Source: Psychrosphaera sp. F3M07 (GTDB lineage: Bacteria > Pseudomonadota > Gammaproteobacteria > Enterobacterales > Alteromonadaceae). Taken from it: a DNA stretch of 64,000 nucleotides. Made by a program: the position numbers and the translations under genes. The stretch covers positions 372,001-436,000 of the forward strand of contig NZ_JAHKPJ010000025.1 in the NCBI RefSeq assembly GCF_018860345.1, in the 5' to 3' direction. Below the pieces are notes generated by a model, which saw only the letters and a list, made by a program, of their open reading frames with translations, did no database searches and was not told the origin of the DNA. Position 1 is the first letter of the stretch. Every line of letters begins with the position of its first letter. This document shows, piece after piece, positions 1 through 8,881 of this stretch.

Positions 1-673
1 AGCTAACGTTATTTTCTATCCAAGACGCCAATTGTCCGTCGAGCGCTGCGGCAAACTCTAGCACCACCGCTTTAGTAACTGAGCCATTAGACGGTAAATT
101 ATCACAACTCACTACCGTTAATTTATCACCTGTAGATTGCCTTTTCTGACAAGCTGCAACAATAAACCCAGGCATTGTTTTTGGTGACGATTTGGCTGAA
201 GTTAAGCTAGTTAAATCAGCTTGAATATCTGGATTGTTTAAATCTAAATGCAATCCGCTTTTATCTCTGCAGTAACCTTTTTCAGTTACGGTTAACGTCA
301 CCACTTTAGTTTGTGAACTGGCAATTACATCTACCACTTGTTGCGGCGACTCTGGAGCAACCAATACATCCTGTATTGCACCCACTAAACTTACACTAAC
401 TTGTTCATCAGAACGTTCGACCACCGAATAAACACTATCTTGTGGCTGCATTAAATTTCTAACATTAGCAGAACGCAAACTCACCGCGGTTATTTTCCAT
501 TGGTTATCACCCAAGGCAATTAAATCATTGGTAAATACCGCCTGATGAGCACGATGAAAAGCACCTATGCCTATATGCACTATGCCCACTGAGCCCGCGT
601 TTTTATCATACGCTAGGCCTTTAACATTAGGATTAAGTTTGTCTAATGTGGATAAAGATAATAATTGTTCCAT
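1..673 (-). CDS. uxuB: Fructuronate reductase (mannitol dehydrogenase family), 3' end outside the window
   Basis: NAD-dependent reduction of D-fructuronate to D-mannonate in the cytoplasm, the step between UxaC and UxuA. About 224 N-terminal residues are visible and the C-terminus runs off the window. The Rossmann signature GIGAFHRAHQA near residue 36 and the motif CDNLPSNG near residue 190 are typical of the UxuB/MtlD family. The ATG shares one base with the uxaC stop (TAATG), so it is translationally coupled as the third gene of uxuA-uxaC-uxuB. Mannitol or tagaturonate dehydrogenase specificity cannot be excluded from the fragment, but the neighbours favour fructuronate. Confidence 0.88.
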   Translation of the reverse strand, partial: MEQLLSLSTLDKLNPNVKGLAYDKNAGSVGIVHIGIGAFHRAHQAVFTNDLIALGDNQWKITAVSLRSANVRNLMQPQDSVYSVVERSDEQVSVSLVGAIQDVLVAPESPQQVVDVIASSQTKVVTLTVTEKGYCRDKSGLHLDLNNPDIQADLTSLTSAKSSPKTMPGFIVAACQKRQSTGDKLTVVSCDNLPSNGSVTKAVVLEFAAALDGQLASWIENNVS

Positions 674-2091
674 TATAATTTATACGCCTTTTTAACTAAG
701 CCATAAGTCAGGTCATAAGCAATTTTTTCCGCTTGTTGCTCTGAAATACGATGGTCAGAAACCAACTCAGCCAAGAATACACAGTCCATTCTACGAGCAA
801 CATCATGACGTGCAGGTATAGATAAAAATGCACGAGTATCATCGTTAAAACCTACAGTATTATAAAAGCCTGCCGTTTCAGTAATTTGTTGACGATAACG
901 TCTCATGCCTTCTGGACTGTCGTTAAACCACCAAGCTGGCCCTACTTTTAATGCAGGGTAATGTCCTGCTAACGGTGCCAATTCACGAGCGTAAGTCGTT
1001 TCATCTAAGGTAAATACAATGACGCTGAATTTAGAATTGTTACCAAACTTATTTAGTAACGGTCTTAAATTCTCAACATACTCAGTGGCAACTGGAATAT
1101 CAGCGCCTTTATCACGGCCAAAATTGTCAAATAAAACTTGATTATGGTTGCGGTAAACACCAGGGTGTATCTGCATAACCAACCCATCTTCAACACTCAT
1201 TTTTGCCATTTCTGTTAATAATTGAGCGCGGAATTGGTCGGCTTCTTCGCCGCTGTATTGCTGCGAACGAATTTTGCTATAAAGCGCATCACATTCTTGT
1301 TCAGTTAAATCTAATGTACGAGCTGTTGGATGGCCATGATCAGTAGAGGTTGCCCCCATTTTTTTAAAATACTGGCGGCGTACTTTAAGACTTTCTAAAT
1401 ACCCAGAATACGTGTCTAAATTGATGCCTGTGATGTCAGCAAGTATTGATAAGTTCTCTTCGAAACCTTCAAACTCGGGATCTATAACATTATCAGGTCG
1501 GAAAGCTGTAATGATCTTACCGGACCATCCACTGTCTAAAATTTGTTGATGGTATCTGAGATCATCTATTGCTGACTCAGTTGTTGCGATGACTTCAATA
1601 TTAAAACGTTCAAACAAAGCTCTAGGTTTAAAGTCGTCTTGCTGCAAACAAGCCGTAATAGTGTCGTAATGGCTGTCCGCATTTTCAGCACATAATCTTT
1701 CAGTCAAATTAAACACATTTACAAATACATAATCTAACCAAAGGCTCGTTGGAGTGCCTTGAAACAGATAATAATGCTCAGCAAATATCTTCCAACTTTT
1801 TTTAGGGTCAGATTCTACACCTTCACGATTTTTACCTATGCCTAGTGACTCAAGCGTTATCCCTTGGCTAAATAACATTCTTAGTAGGTAATGATCTGGC
1901 TTAACCAACAATTCTGTCGCATTTGAAAAACATTCATTTTGAGCAAACCATTTAGGATCTGTGTGTCCATGTGGACTCACTATCGGCAGATCTTTGATGG
2001 TTTGGTATAAACGTCGAGCAATGCTTCGTTGTGTTGGGTCGGCACTAAATAATCGATCTGGGTGCAACAATAATTCTTCGCTCACATTCAA
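673..2091 (-). CDS. uxaC: Glucuronate (uronate) isomerase UxaC
   Basis: Isomerises D-glucuronate to D-fructuronate (and galacturonate to tagaturonate), the first cytoplasmic step of hexuronate catabolism. At 472 residues it has the usual length. It carries the amidohydrolase-like SPHGHTDP motif near residues 39-46, with metal-binding H41 and H43, and a C-terminal block GFNDDTRAFLSIPARHD typical of UxaC. It lies 48 bp after uxuA and overlaps uxuB by one base, so the three genes are probably one transcript. No uronate transporter or KDG kinase is visible beside it. Confidence 0.96.
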   Translation of the reverse strand: MNVSEELLLHPDRLFSADPTQRSIARRLYQTIKDLPIVSPHGHTDPKWFAQNECFSNATELLVKPDHYLLRMLFSQGITLESLGIGKNREGVESDPKKSWKIFAEHYYLFQGTPTSLWLDYVFVNVFNLTERLCAENADSHYDTITACLQQDDFKPRALFERFNIEVIATTESAIDDLRYHQQILDSGWSGKIITAFRPDNVIDPEFEGFEENLSILADITGINLDTYSGYLESLKVRRQYFKKMGATSTDHGHPTARTLDLTEQECDALYSKIRSQQYSGEEADQFRAQLLTEMAKMSVEDGLVMQIHPGVYRNHNQVLFDNFGRDKGADIPVATEYVENLRPLLNKFGNNSKFSVIVFTLDETTYARELAPLAGHYPALKVGPAWWFNDSPEGMRRYRQQITETAGFYNTVGFNDDTRAFLSIPARHDVARRMDCVFLAELVSDHRISEQQAEKIAYDLTYGLVKKAYKL

Positions 2092-2139
2092 TCCTAACTA
2101 CTTATCTAATTGATTCATCTGTCTGTTTTATTCGACTAT

Positions 2140-3327
2140 TTATCTTAACTGTTTGAAGTGGGTAATCGCATGAATAACACCCCGTAACTCCGCTAATCCT
2201 TTCAACCTCCCCAAATAAGAGTATCCAGGTTTAACCCCTTCTTCTTTGGATTCATCTTCCAATAAATGGCCATGATCTGGGCGCATTGGAATAGGAATAT
2301 AATTTGCATTTTCAGACTTACGACGGTCTTCTTCACTTAACAATGCATCGACCAACCCCACCATGTCATTATCGCCATCTAGGTGCTCTGCTTCATAAAA
2401 TGACCCATCTTCTTCGCGTACTACATTTCTTAGATGCACAAAGTAAATTTTTGGACCGAATTCTTTCACCATAGCCACAAGATCATTATCCCCTCTTGCG
2501 CCAAATGAACCGGCACACATAGTTAAGCCATTTGCAGGACTTTCTATCGCGGCTAATATTTTACGTACATCATCTTGAGTGGAAACGACTCTTGGCAAAC
2601 CAAATAGTGAAAACGGAGGATCATCTGGATGCACACACATATTCACACCTGCGGACTCAGCGGCAGGGATCACTTCTTTTAAAAATTCAAATAGGTTAGC
2701 GCGCATACCGTCTTCGCCAAGTTCAATAAACTCAGCAATTGCAGCTTTGATAGAGTCTCGGGTATAAGAACCTTCACCACCGGGTAAACCTGCAATTATA
2801 TTACGTTCTAATATATCAATTTGCTCAGACGACATATTTTCAAAATAGATTTTAGCTTGGGCAATAACTTTAGCGTCGTAGCTTAGATGAGCATTATCTC
2901 GCTCTAAGATAAACATATCGTAGGCAACAAAATCAACCATATCAAAACGTAACGCTGAACCTGTATTTTCTAATAAATAATCTAGGTTAGTTCTGGTCCA
3001 GTCGACCACAGGCATGAAGTTATAACAAACTACTTTAATTCCGGCTTTACCCGCATTAATTAAAGACGTTTTATAATTTTCTATGAATTGTTCGAAATTG
3101 CCGGTGCGTGTTTTTATGTCATTATGCACTGGTATACTTTCAATCACGGTCCATTCTAATCCAGCATTCTCAATTTTATTTTTTCTTGCTAGTAAGTTTT
3201 CAAGCGGCCAAACATCTCCGGTTGCAATTTCATTAAGCGAACTTACGACCCCTTTAGCGCCCGCTTGAGCTACTTTTTTTAATGTAATAGGGTCATTCTC
3301 ATCAAACCATCGCCAAGTTTCTAACAT
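2140..3327 (-). CDS. uxuA: Mannonate dehydratase UxuA
   Basis: Dehydrates D-mannonate to 2-keto-3-deoxy-D-gluconate, which then enters the Entner-Doudoroff lower branch. The protein is 395 residues against about 394 in E. coli, a TIM-barrel metal enzyme of the xylose-isomerase-like superfamily. Motifs seen are the N-terminal WRWFDENDPITL, CVHPDDPPFSLFGLPR (metal-binding His) and MCAGSFGARGDND. It is the first gene of the operon; upstream lies a long AT-rich control region with repeated TTGGTAAGGCCA boxes, the nearest about 29 bp before the ATG. Its Shine-Dalgarno sequence is weak. Confidence 0.96.
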   Translation of the reverse strand: MLETWRWFDENDPITLKKVAQAGAKGVVSSLNEIATGDVWPLENLLARKNKIENAGLEWTVIESIPVHNDIKTRTGNFEQFIENYKTSLINAGKAGIKVVCYNFMPVVDWTRTNLDYLLENTGSALRFDMVDFVAYDMFILERDNAHLSYDAKVIAQAKIYFENMSSEQIDILERNIIAGLPGGEGSYTRDSIKAAIAEFIELGEDGMRANLFEFLKEVIPAAESAGVNMCVHPDDPPFSLFGLPRVVSTQDDVRKILAAIESPANGLTMCAGSFGARGDNDLVAMVKEFGPKIYFVHLRNVVREEDGSFYEAEHLDGDNDMVGLVDALLSEEDRRKSENANYIPIPMRPDHGHLLEDESKEEGVKPGYSYLGRLKGLAELRGVIHAITHFKQLR

Positions 3328-3355
3328 TTAACATTACTCACTAAGTTAATTAATA

Positions 3356-3367
3356 TTGGTAAGGCCA
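3356..3367 (-). promoter_or_regulatory. Candidate hexuronate repressor box 1
   Basis: The sequence TTGGTAAGGCCA lies about 29 bp upstream of the uxuA ATG. Its TGGT-N3-GCCA half-site arrangement resembles operators of FadR-subfamily GntR regulators such as ExuR/UxuR (TTGGTATACCAA). An exact second copy lies at 3686-3697. The assignment to a regulator is inference. Confidence 0.45.
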
Positions 3368-3603
3368 CCTATCCATTTAACCAAAAGTGTAAACTAACAT
3401 CAAGAATTTATTTTTTTGAATTTTAAAAGTACCCATAACAACTCCTAAATCACATATAAATTAACGAAAGAAAATAAATTTAAAAAAACAATTTAATTCA
3501 TATAAATCAGATAATTAACCAACATTTAAATTTAAATATATGATTAACCAGTATTAAATATATACTATTTATTACTTAATTCTATCGTCAAGCTTATACA
3601 ATC

Positions 3604-3614
3604 TGGCCTTACAA
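3604..3614 (+). promoter_or_regulatory. Candidate hexuronate repressor box 2 (inverted, one base shorter)
   Basis: TGGCCTTACAA is the reverse complement of TTGTAAGGCCA, the same box with one G missing and in the opposite orientation to boxes 1 and 3. A further half copy, ATGGCCTTAA, follows at 3617-3626. Confidence 0.35.
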
Positions 3615-3684
3615 TAATGGCCTTAAAAATCAACCATGGTTAACCAAGCGATAATTACCATTGGAATATTTGTCAGAAATATAA

Positions 3685-3699
3685 ATTGGTAAGGCCAAT
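3685..3699. promoter_or_regulatory. Candidate hexuronate repressor box 3
   Basis: ATTGGTAAGGCCAAT has ATTGG/CCAAT ends that form an inverted repeat. It contains an exact second copy of the 12-mer found at 3356-3367. At about 360 bp from the uxuA start it would suit DNA looping or an upstream promoter; this is inference. Confidence 0.45.
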
Positions 3700-3736
3700 G
3701 CTGCTATTATAGAGAAAGTAGATTTACTTATAAAAA

Positions 3737-3763
3737 AAAGCCCTAATCATTGATTAGGGCTTT
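3737..3763 (-). terminator. Intrinsic terminator of the exported methyltransferase-like gene
   Basis: A 13-bp perfect stem, AAAGCCCTAATCA pairing with TGATTAGGGCTTT around a single T, is followed on the minus strand by a run of T. It starts 25 bp after the stop of the gene at 3789-4634. Confidence 0.9.
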
Positions 3764-3788
3764 CAATTTGGAGATTAACTAATAGGTT

Positions 3789-4634
3789 CTATTTTACAAA
3801 TTTCAACGTCATGCGATCACTTTCACCAATAGCTAAGTATTTAGCTTTATCTTCTTCGCCCAAGCGTAAACTTGGCGGTAATGTCCAAACACCTCGAGGG
3901 TGCTGAGCCGTGTCTTTAGGATTGGCATTAATTTCACTTGTTGCGACTAATTTAAAGCCTGCTTTTTTAGCTGCGGCAACAACATAGGATTGTTTCATGT
4001 AACCTGAGTTTTTATTTTCAACTTGATCTAAACTTTCTGGCATACGATGTTCTACAACCCCAAGTACACCGCCTTTTTTTAATGCTTTATAAAATGCTTT
4101 AAACGCATTCTCTACACCGATATCGCCATCGCCTAAATACCAGTTATGCACATTCCTAAAGGTTAACACCATATCCACACTACTTTCTGGGGCTATGTTT
4201 AACGCTTTAGTTTGATGGAATTCAGTAACTTCAATTCCTTTATAGACTGGGTTGGTCGCTACTTTTTGTTTAAAGCCATCTAAACTACGTTGGTAATACG
4301 CCGGAGCACCTTCGTAAGGATGGAAGTTTGCAGCAAAGTATTTACCATGTTCTTGAACAATTGGATTTATGATTGACGTGTACCAGCCACCACCGGGCCA
4401 GATTTCAACAACAGTCATGTTGGGTTTTAATCCAAAAAACTCCAACGTTTGTTGTGGATGACGATACTGATCCCGAGCGCTTTGTTCTGCACGAACATCA
4501 CTTTGAACCGCCTTGGCAATACTTGAGGCATACGCTGGAATCGTTGCCGTTAATACTGATGTGAATACAGCTAAAGATACAAACGAACGAAAGCCCGTTG
4601 ACTTAAGCTTTTTGATCAAAATTTTTGTTTTCAT
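3789..4634 (-). CDS. Exported class I methyltransferase-like protein (COG4798 type)
   Basis: The protein has 281 residues. Residues 1 to about 36 form a signal peptide: a Lys-rich start, a hydrophobic stretch, and IPAYA before the likely cleavage. The mature part looks like a Rossmann methyltransferase, with VVEIWPGGGWYTS (residues 75-87) as the SAM-binding loop and VLTFRNVHNWYLGD further on. Proteins of this type are annotated as predicted methyltransferases, but the substrate is unknown to me. A SAM enzyme in the periplasm is unexpected, since SAM is cytoplasmic. It may bind another ligand or be retained before export. Single gene with its own terminator. Confidence 0.75.
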   Translation of the reverse strand: MKTKILIKKLKSTGFRSFVSLAVFTSVLTATIPAYASSIAKAVQSDVRAEQSARDQYRHPQQTLEFFGLKPNMTVVEIWPGGGWYTSIINPIVQEHGKYFAANFHPYEGAPAYYQRSLDGFKQKVATNPVYKGIEVTEFHQTKALNIAPESSVDMVLTFRNVHNWYLGDGDIGVENAFKAFYKALKKGGVLGVVEHRMPESLDQVENKNSGYMKQSYVVAAAKKAGFKLVATSEINANPKDTAQHPRGVWTLPPSLRLGEEDKAKYLAIGESDRMTLKFVK

Positions 4635-4802
4635 TATTATTCCCTATTTGTTTATGTATCCAGTCTAGACATTTACTTACATCAAGCAAACTAATTAATC
4701 GTGTATAAGCTGTGATTTATCTTGTTTCACTTTCCACTTCACCTTGCTTAATTACCAATCCCGATTATATTTTTTATAAGTGATTCATTTTATTAAGTCT
4801 TT

Positions 4803-5495
4803 ATGCGCATTATCGTCGCTTTATTTATACTTCTGATCATCAACAAAGTTGCCGCGAAGGCTGCATCGATTACTTTGGGGTATCCAGAATTTCAACCTTT
4901 TACTTATACAAAAGATGGTGTCGCGCTAGGTGTTGGCATAGAAAGGTTAAAGGACGTTGGTAAACAGTTAAACCTTGATGTCACTTTTGAGCCGATCGAC
5001 AGTTATGGTATTGCTGTCAGATTCTTGCGTGAAAACAAAATTGATGGTTTAGCATTAGCAAGTCGTAATGATGAAAGGGATGAAATTGCGGTTTTTAGTC
5101 AACCTATCACCAGTAATAATTGGATATGGATAACACGAAAACATTATAAAATTGATTTTGCTTCTGAACATGCCAAATTGCACATACGTATATCAACCTA
5201 TAAAAATGCCAATACACATACATGGTTGAGTAAACATGAATATAAATTAATTTACCCAACCACAGACGTTAATGCCATGTTACGTCAGTTGATGCATAAC
5301 CGCGTTGATACGATATTTTTAGCCGAAGAGGTGTTCAAACAAGCGCTTAAAAGTTCAAAATGGAAGCCAAACGACATTAAAACCCACTTAGAAGTGTCTA
5401 AGCCGTTTGGCGTTTATATATCCAAGTTATTTTTACAGCAGCACCCCAACTTTATGGAGAGATTAAATAAAGCAATTATTCCCCTAACTCCGTGA
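4803..5495 (+). CDS. Periplasmic substrate-binding protein, SBP_bac_3 type, no transporter attached
   Basis: The protein is 230 residues with an N-terminal signal peptide (hydrophobic residues 3-16, likely cleavage near AKA-AS). The fold resembles family 3 solute-binding proteins: LGYPEFQPFTY at the start, then a repeat of alpha/beta segments such as DGLALASRNDERDE. There is no ABC permease or ATPase next to it. Such orphan proteins are numerous in Alteromonadales and may act as sensors or scavengers. Ligand unknown. Its stop is separated by a single base from the convergent rlmJ stop, with no visible terminator between. Confidence 0.72.
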   Translation: MRIIVALFILLIINKVAAKAASITLGYPEFQPFTYTKDGVALGVGIERLKDVGKQLNLDVTFEPIDSYGIAVRFLRENKIDGLALASRNDERDEIAVFSQPITSNNWIWITRKHYKIDFASEHAKLHIRISTYKNANTHTWLSKHEYKLIYPTTDVNAMLRQLMHNRVDTIFLAEEVFKQALKSSKWKPNDIKTHLEVSKPFGVYISKLFLQQHPNFMERLNKAIIPLTP

Positions 5496-5496
5496 G

Positions 5497-6351
5497 TTAT
5501 TCGTCTACTAACTGCTCTATTCTAAAATCACCTTCATTATTAGTTAAGGTGGATACCAAGTAAGGCAATACGGTTTCCATCTCAGCTTTTAATGTCCAAG
5601 GGGGATTGATCAAAATCATACCTGAACCTGTCATGCCACGCTCCTCGGTGTCATCACTTACGTTAAGCTCAAACAATTGAATATTTTTAATGCCACTTTT
5701 AATTAACTGCTGTTCCATTTTATTAATTCGGTAACGGTCTACGACTGGATACCAGATCATGTAGACGCCGCCTGAAAAACGTTTATACATAGTTTCAATA
5801 TATTCCACCACACGCTGATAATCGTCTTTCATTTCGTAGGGAGGATCAACAATTACCACGCCACGTTTGCTCGGTGGTGGGAACAATCCAATGCTTTCAC
5901 TGAAACCATCGCCTTTAATTGCTTTACGATAACGGTTGGTTCTTACAAACTGTCTTAATAATTCAAAATCAGCTGGGTGTAATTCATGAAAAAAGGTTTT
6001 ACCTTCAAGGGGGATCTGATCCAAAGCAAACCAAGGTGAACCAGGGTATACATCAAGTTCGGTACATTCACTTTCAATATTAAAACGTCTTACCGCATCT
6101 ACGTAGTTTTTAACAGACTCTGGCATACCGTCAGTTTCAGCATGCCACAACTTATTTATGCCCGTTTCATATTCTTTATTTTTTGCTGCAAACTCATCCG
6201 CTAATTTATAAGCCCCCGCACCGGCATGTGTATCGACAATACTAAAAGGTTTGTCTTTTTGAGACATATACGACAACACGTATTGATAAATTAAATGTTT
6301 AAGAACATCGGCGTGATTGCCGGCATGAAAGCCGTGACGATAACTGAGCAT
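5497..6351 (-). CDS. rlmJ: 23S rRNA (adenine(2030)-N6)-methyltransferase RlmJ
   Basis: Methylates A2030 of 23S rRNA using SAM. The protein has 284 residues, as in the family. It carries the N-terminal MLSYRHGFHAGNHADVLKH signature, VDTHAGAGAY (SAM site, about 39-48), YPGSP (102-106) and the N6-adenine motif DPPY (169-172). Transcribed alone and convergent with the binding-protein gene. Confidence 0.95.
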   Translation of the reverse strand: MLSYRHGFHAGNHADVLKHLIYQYVLSYMSQKDKPFSIVDTHAGAGAYKLADEFAAKNKEYETGINKLWHAETDGMPESVKNYVDAVRRFNIESECTELDVYPGSPWFALDQIPLEGKTFFHELHPADFELLRQFVRTNRYRKAIKGDGFSESIGLFPPPSKRGVVIVDPPYEMKDDYQRVVEYIETMYKRFSGGVYMIWYPVVDRYRINKMEQQLIKSGIKNIQLFELNVSDDTEERGMTGSGMILINPPWTLKAEMETVLPYLVSTLTNNEGDFRIEQLVDE

Positions 6352-6525
6352 GAGTGCTGCCTGTAATTGATAATAATGAAAAGTGTAATTACTGAAAGTT
6401 TAGCGAATACTCAACATTATAAACAGCGCTTTATCTGCTTATTGTTAGAAGATTGTTATTGGATGAGTTAGAATTTGCCATTATTGAAATTTATTAAGAT
6501 TTAAACAGTCTTATGGGAGTGTTGT

Positions 6526-7407
6526 GTGGCTTGGGTTCAAATTCGTTTCGCGGTTAATTCGGAATATGTTGAAGACATTAGTGACTTATTAGTCGAAATT
6601 GGTAGTCAGTCCGTTACCTTTACCGCCAATGATAAAGATGAAGCGATATTTGAATTATTTCCTGGTGATATAAAGTATTGGCAAACCTCAACTGTGGTGG
6701 GTTTGTTTGATGCTGCCACGGAGATGCAACATATTGTTGATATCCTCAAAGACCAAGACATGTTCCAAGGTCAATTTAACTGCAAGATTGAACAAGTGGA
6801 AGATAAAGACTGGGAACGTGAGTGGATGGATAACTTCCACCCAATTAAGTTTGGTGAACGTTTGTGGGTTTGCCCAAGCTGGCGTGAAATTCCTGAACCT
6901 GATGCCTGTAATGTAATTTTAGATCCGGGCTTGGCGTTTGGCACTGGCACTCATGCAACCACAGCACTTTGTATGGAATGGTTGGAACAAATGGATCTGT
7001 CCGGTAAGACCGTTTTAGATTTTGGTTGCGGCAGTGGTATTTTAGCAATTGCAGCATTAAAGCTTGGAGCCAAACGCGCTATTGGTATCGACATTGATCC
7101 TAAAGCCATAATTGCCAGCCAAGAAAACGCAGAACGTAATGAAGTCGCGGATAAAATTGAATGGTATTTACCTGAAGATGCGCCTGACTTTGAAACCGAC
7201 GTGATCTTAGCCAATATATTAGCTGGGCCATTAAAAGAACTTAAACAGGTTATTTGTGGTTATGGTCATACGGGAACCGAGTTAGCCTTATCCGGTATTT
7301 TAGCTGAACAAGGTGATGATGTTTTAAATGCTTATAAAGACTTAGCAAACATGAATCCTGCAACCCAACAAGATGAATGGGTTCGGTTAGATGGCGTTAT
7401 AAAATAA
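6526..7407 (+). CDS. prmA: Ribosomal protein L11 methyltransferase
   Basis: Trimethylates lysines and the N-terminus of ribosomal protein L11. The protein has 293 residues. The N-terminal L11-recognition domain is followed by the catalytic domain with LDPGLAFGTGTHATT (132-146) and the SAM motif LDFGCGSG (164-171). The start is GTG at 6526, supported by GGGAG six bases upstream and by the family N-terminus MAWVQIRF. In E. coli prmA sits just before dusB-fis. The order is the same here, but a strong terminator and 440 bp separate them. Confidence 0.97.
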   Translation: MAWVQIRFAVNSEYVEDISDLLVEIGSQSVTFTANDKDEAIFELFPGDIKYWQTSTVVGLFDAATEMQHIVDILKDQDMFQGQFNCKIEQVEDKDWEREWMDNFHPIKFGERLWVCPSWREIPEPDACNVILDPGLAFGTGTHATTALCMEWLEQMDLSGKTVLDFGCGSGILAIAALKLGAKRAIGIDIDPKAIIASQENAERNEVADKIEWYLPEDAPDFETDVILANILAGPLKELKQVICGYGHTGTELALSGILAEQGDDVLNAYKDLANMNPATQQDEWVRLDGVIK

Positions 7408-7461
7408 ACGTAAATGGTGTTAAAAATAGAATCAAATCCATTTAATTCCTAAAATACATAC

Positions 7462-7497
7462 AAAAAACCTCAATTATTTTTTTAATTGAGGTTTTTT
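7462..7497 (+). terminator. Intrinsic terminator after prmA
   Basis: CCTCAATTA (7468-7476) pairs with TAATTGAGG (7483-7491). The stem is flanked by A6 before and T6 after, so it can work in both directions. Confidence 0.9.
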
Positions 7498-7847
7498 ATT
7501 AATTTATTTTTAGTAAAAGCCAACCCCATTTCAATACTAATTTCAAGCCAAAATCGTTCGCAAAGCCATATTTATAGGTTATTCCTTAATAAATAACGAA
7601 TTTTATACTGAATTTAAAATGTCAATACTAAAGCACATAAAAAAAACAAATATTGTTTAAAAAACAACCTTTGATTTTTGTAAAAAAAACAGTAAACTTG
7701 CCGCCCTTTTTTTGGACAGAGAGATTATTGAGCGCTTTCAATTAAAATTGAAATCATCAATAGTTCAAAATTATGGCTTGGTGGCTCTAAATTATCTTAA
7801 CGAGCATTTAATGTGATTTAGAAATAACAAGCAATGGTGAATAGTTA
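7498..7847 (+). promoter_or_regulatory. dusB-fis upstream control region with candidate promoter
   Basis: This is 350 bp without a gene. A possible promoter is TTGATT (7671-7676), a 16-bp spacer and TAAACT (7693-7698), followed at once by TGCCGCCC. The GC-rich discriminator stands out in AT-rich DNA and resembles the stringently controlled fis promoter of enterobacteria. That leaves a leader of about 145 nt before dusB. AT-rich blocks further upstream could hold Fis or IHF sites, but I cannot identify individual sites. Confidence 0.4.
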
Positions 7848-8810
7848 ATGCAAATTGGTCCTTATACCCTCGACAATAATTTAATTGTTGCGCCTATGGC
7901 GGGAGTTACGGATCGACCTTTTCGACAATTATGTCGTCGTTTAGGTGCTGGATTAGCCGTCTCTGAAATGTTGTCGTCTAACCCACAAGTGTGGAAAACC
8001 GACAAGTCCATGAACAGAATGAATCACATGGGTGAAACTGGAATTCGCTCGGTTCAAATCGCAGGTGCTGATCCAGATTTAATGGCTGAAGCGGCTGCGT
8101 TTAATGAAAAAAATGGGGCGCAGATCATAGATATTAATATGGGCTGCCCAGCAAAGAAGGTAAATAAGAAGTTAGCGGGTTCTGCGCTAATGCAACATCC
8201 TAAACTGGTGGAAGACATCGTTAAGGCTGTGGTAAAAGCGGTAAAGGTTCCTGTTACCTTAAAAACGAGAACCGGATGGGATACCGAGAATCGTAATGGT
8301 GTTGAAATAGCCAGAATTGCAGAGCGCAATGGCATTCAATGTTTGGCTATACATGGGCGTACCAAAGCTTGTATGTACAAAGGCCAAGCGGAATACAACA
8401 CGATTAAAGAAATAAAGGAAAATGTACAAATCCCTGTGATTGCTAATGGTGATATTACTTCACCAGAACAAGCAAGACAGGTATTAGCGTTTACTAATGC
8501 CGATGGTCTTATGATTGGTCGTGCAGCGCAAGGTCGACCTTGGATATTCCGAGAGATTGACCACTATTTACGAACCGGTCACATTCTGGCGCCACCAGAG
8601 AAGGAAGAGGTTCGTAGCATATTGATGGAGCACGTTGATAACTTGCACCAATTATATGGCGATGTGTTAGGTCCCCGTATTGCACGTAAGCATGTTGGTT
8701 GGTACTTAGCAGATCAAGACACGGACAGGTCATTTAGAAAAAGGTTTAATGCAATTGAAGATTGCCAACAGCAATTTGAAGAATTAAACGCATTTTTCGA
8801 AAATATATAA
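7848..8810 (+). CDS. dusB: tRNA-dihydrouridine synthase DusB
   Basis: FMN-dependent reduction of uridine to dihydrouridine in the tRNA D-loop. The protein has 320 residues. Its flavin-binding TIM barrel shows APMAGVTDRPFR (15-26), INMGCPAKKV with catalytic Cys100, and ANGDITSPEQA and GRAAQGRPW for FMN phosphate binding. It is the first gene of the dusB-fis operon, 71 bp before fis, the arrangement found throughout gammaproteobacteria. Confidence 0.97.
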   Translation: MQIGPYTLDNNLIVAPMAGVTDRPFRQLCRRLGAGLAVSEMLSSNPQVWKTDKSMNRMNHMGETGIRSVQIAGADPDLMAEAAAFNEKNGAQIIDINMGCPAKKVNKKLAGSALMQHPKLVEDIVKAVVKAVKVPVTLKTRTGWDTENRNGVEIARIAERNGIQCLAIHGRTKACMYKGQAEYNTIKEIKENVQIPVIANGDITSPEQARQVLAFTNADGLMIGRAAQGRPWIFREIDHYLRTGHILAPPEKEEVRSILMEHVDNLHQLYGDVLGPRIARKHVGWYLADQDTDRSFRKRFNAIEDCQQQFEELNAFFENI

Positions 8811-8881
8811 AAAATACACTTGGCAGCGATGTTTCGTCGCCAACTTGAGTCTTAACTTTATTTGATAGAGAAGAAATAAAC

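Larger units (their letters stand above)
3328..3736. other. Hexuronate operon control region, no gene
   Basis: About 400 bp of very AT-rich DNA between uxuA and the terminator of the next gene, with no plausible coding frame. It holds three copies of a TGGCCTTACCAA/TTGGTAAGGCCA box (listed separately), a half copy near 3617-3626, and four short TTAACCA words near 3375, 3517, 3545 and 3640. The uxuA promoter must lie here, but I could not assign a convincing -35/-10 pair. Confidence 0.6.
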
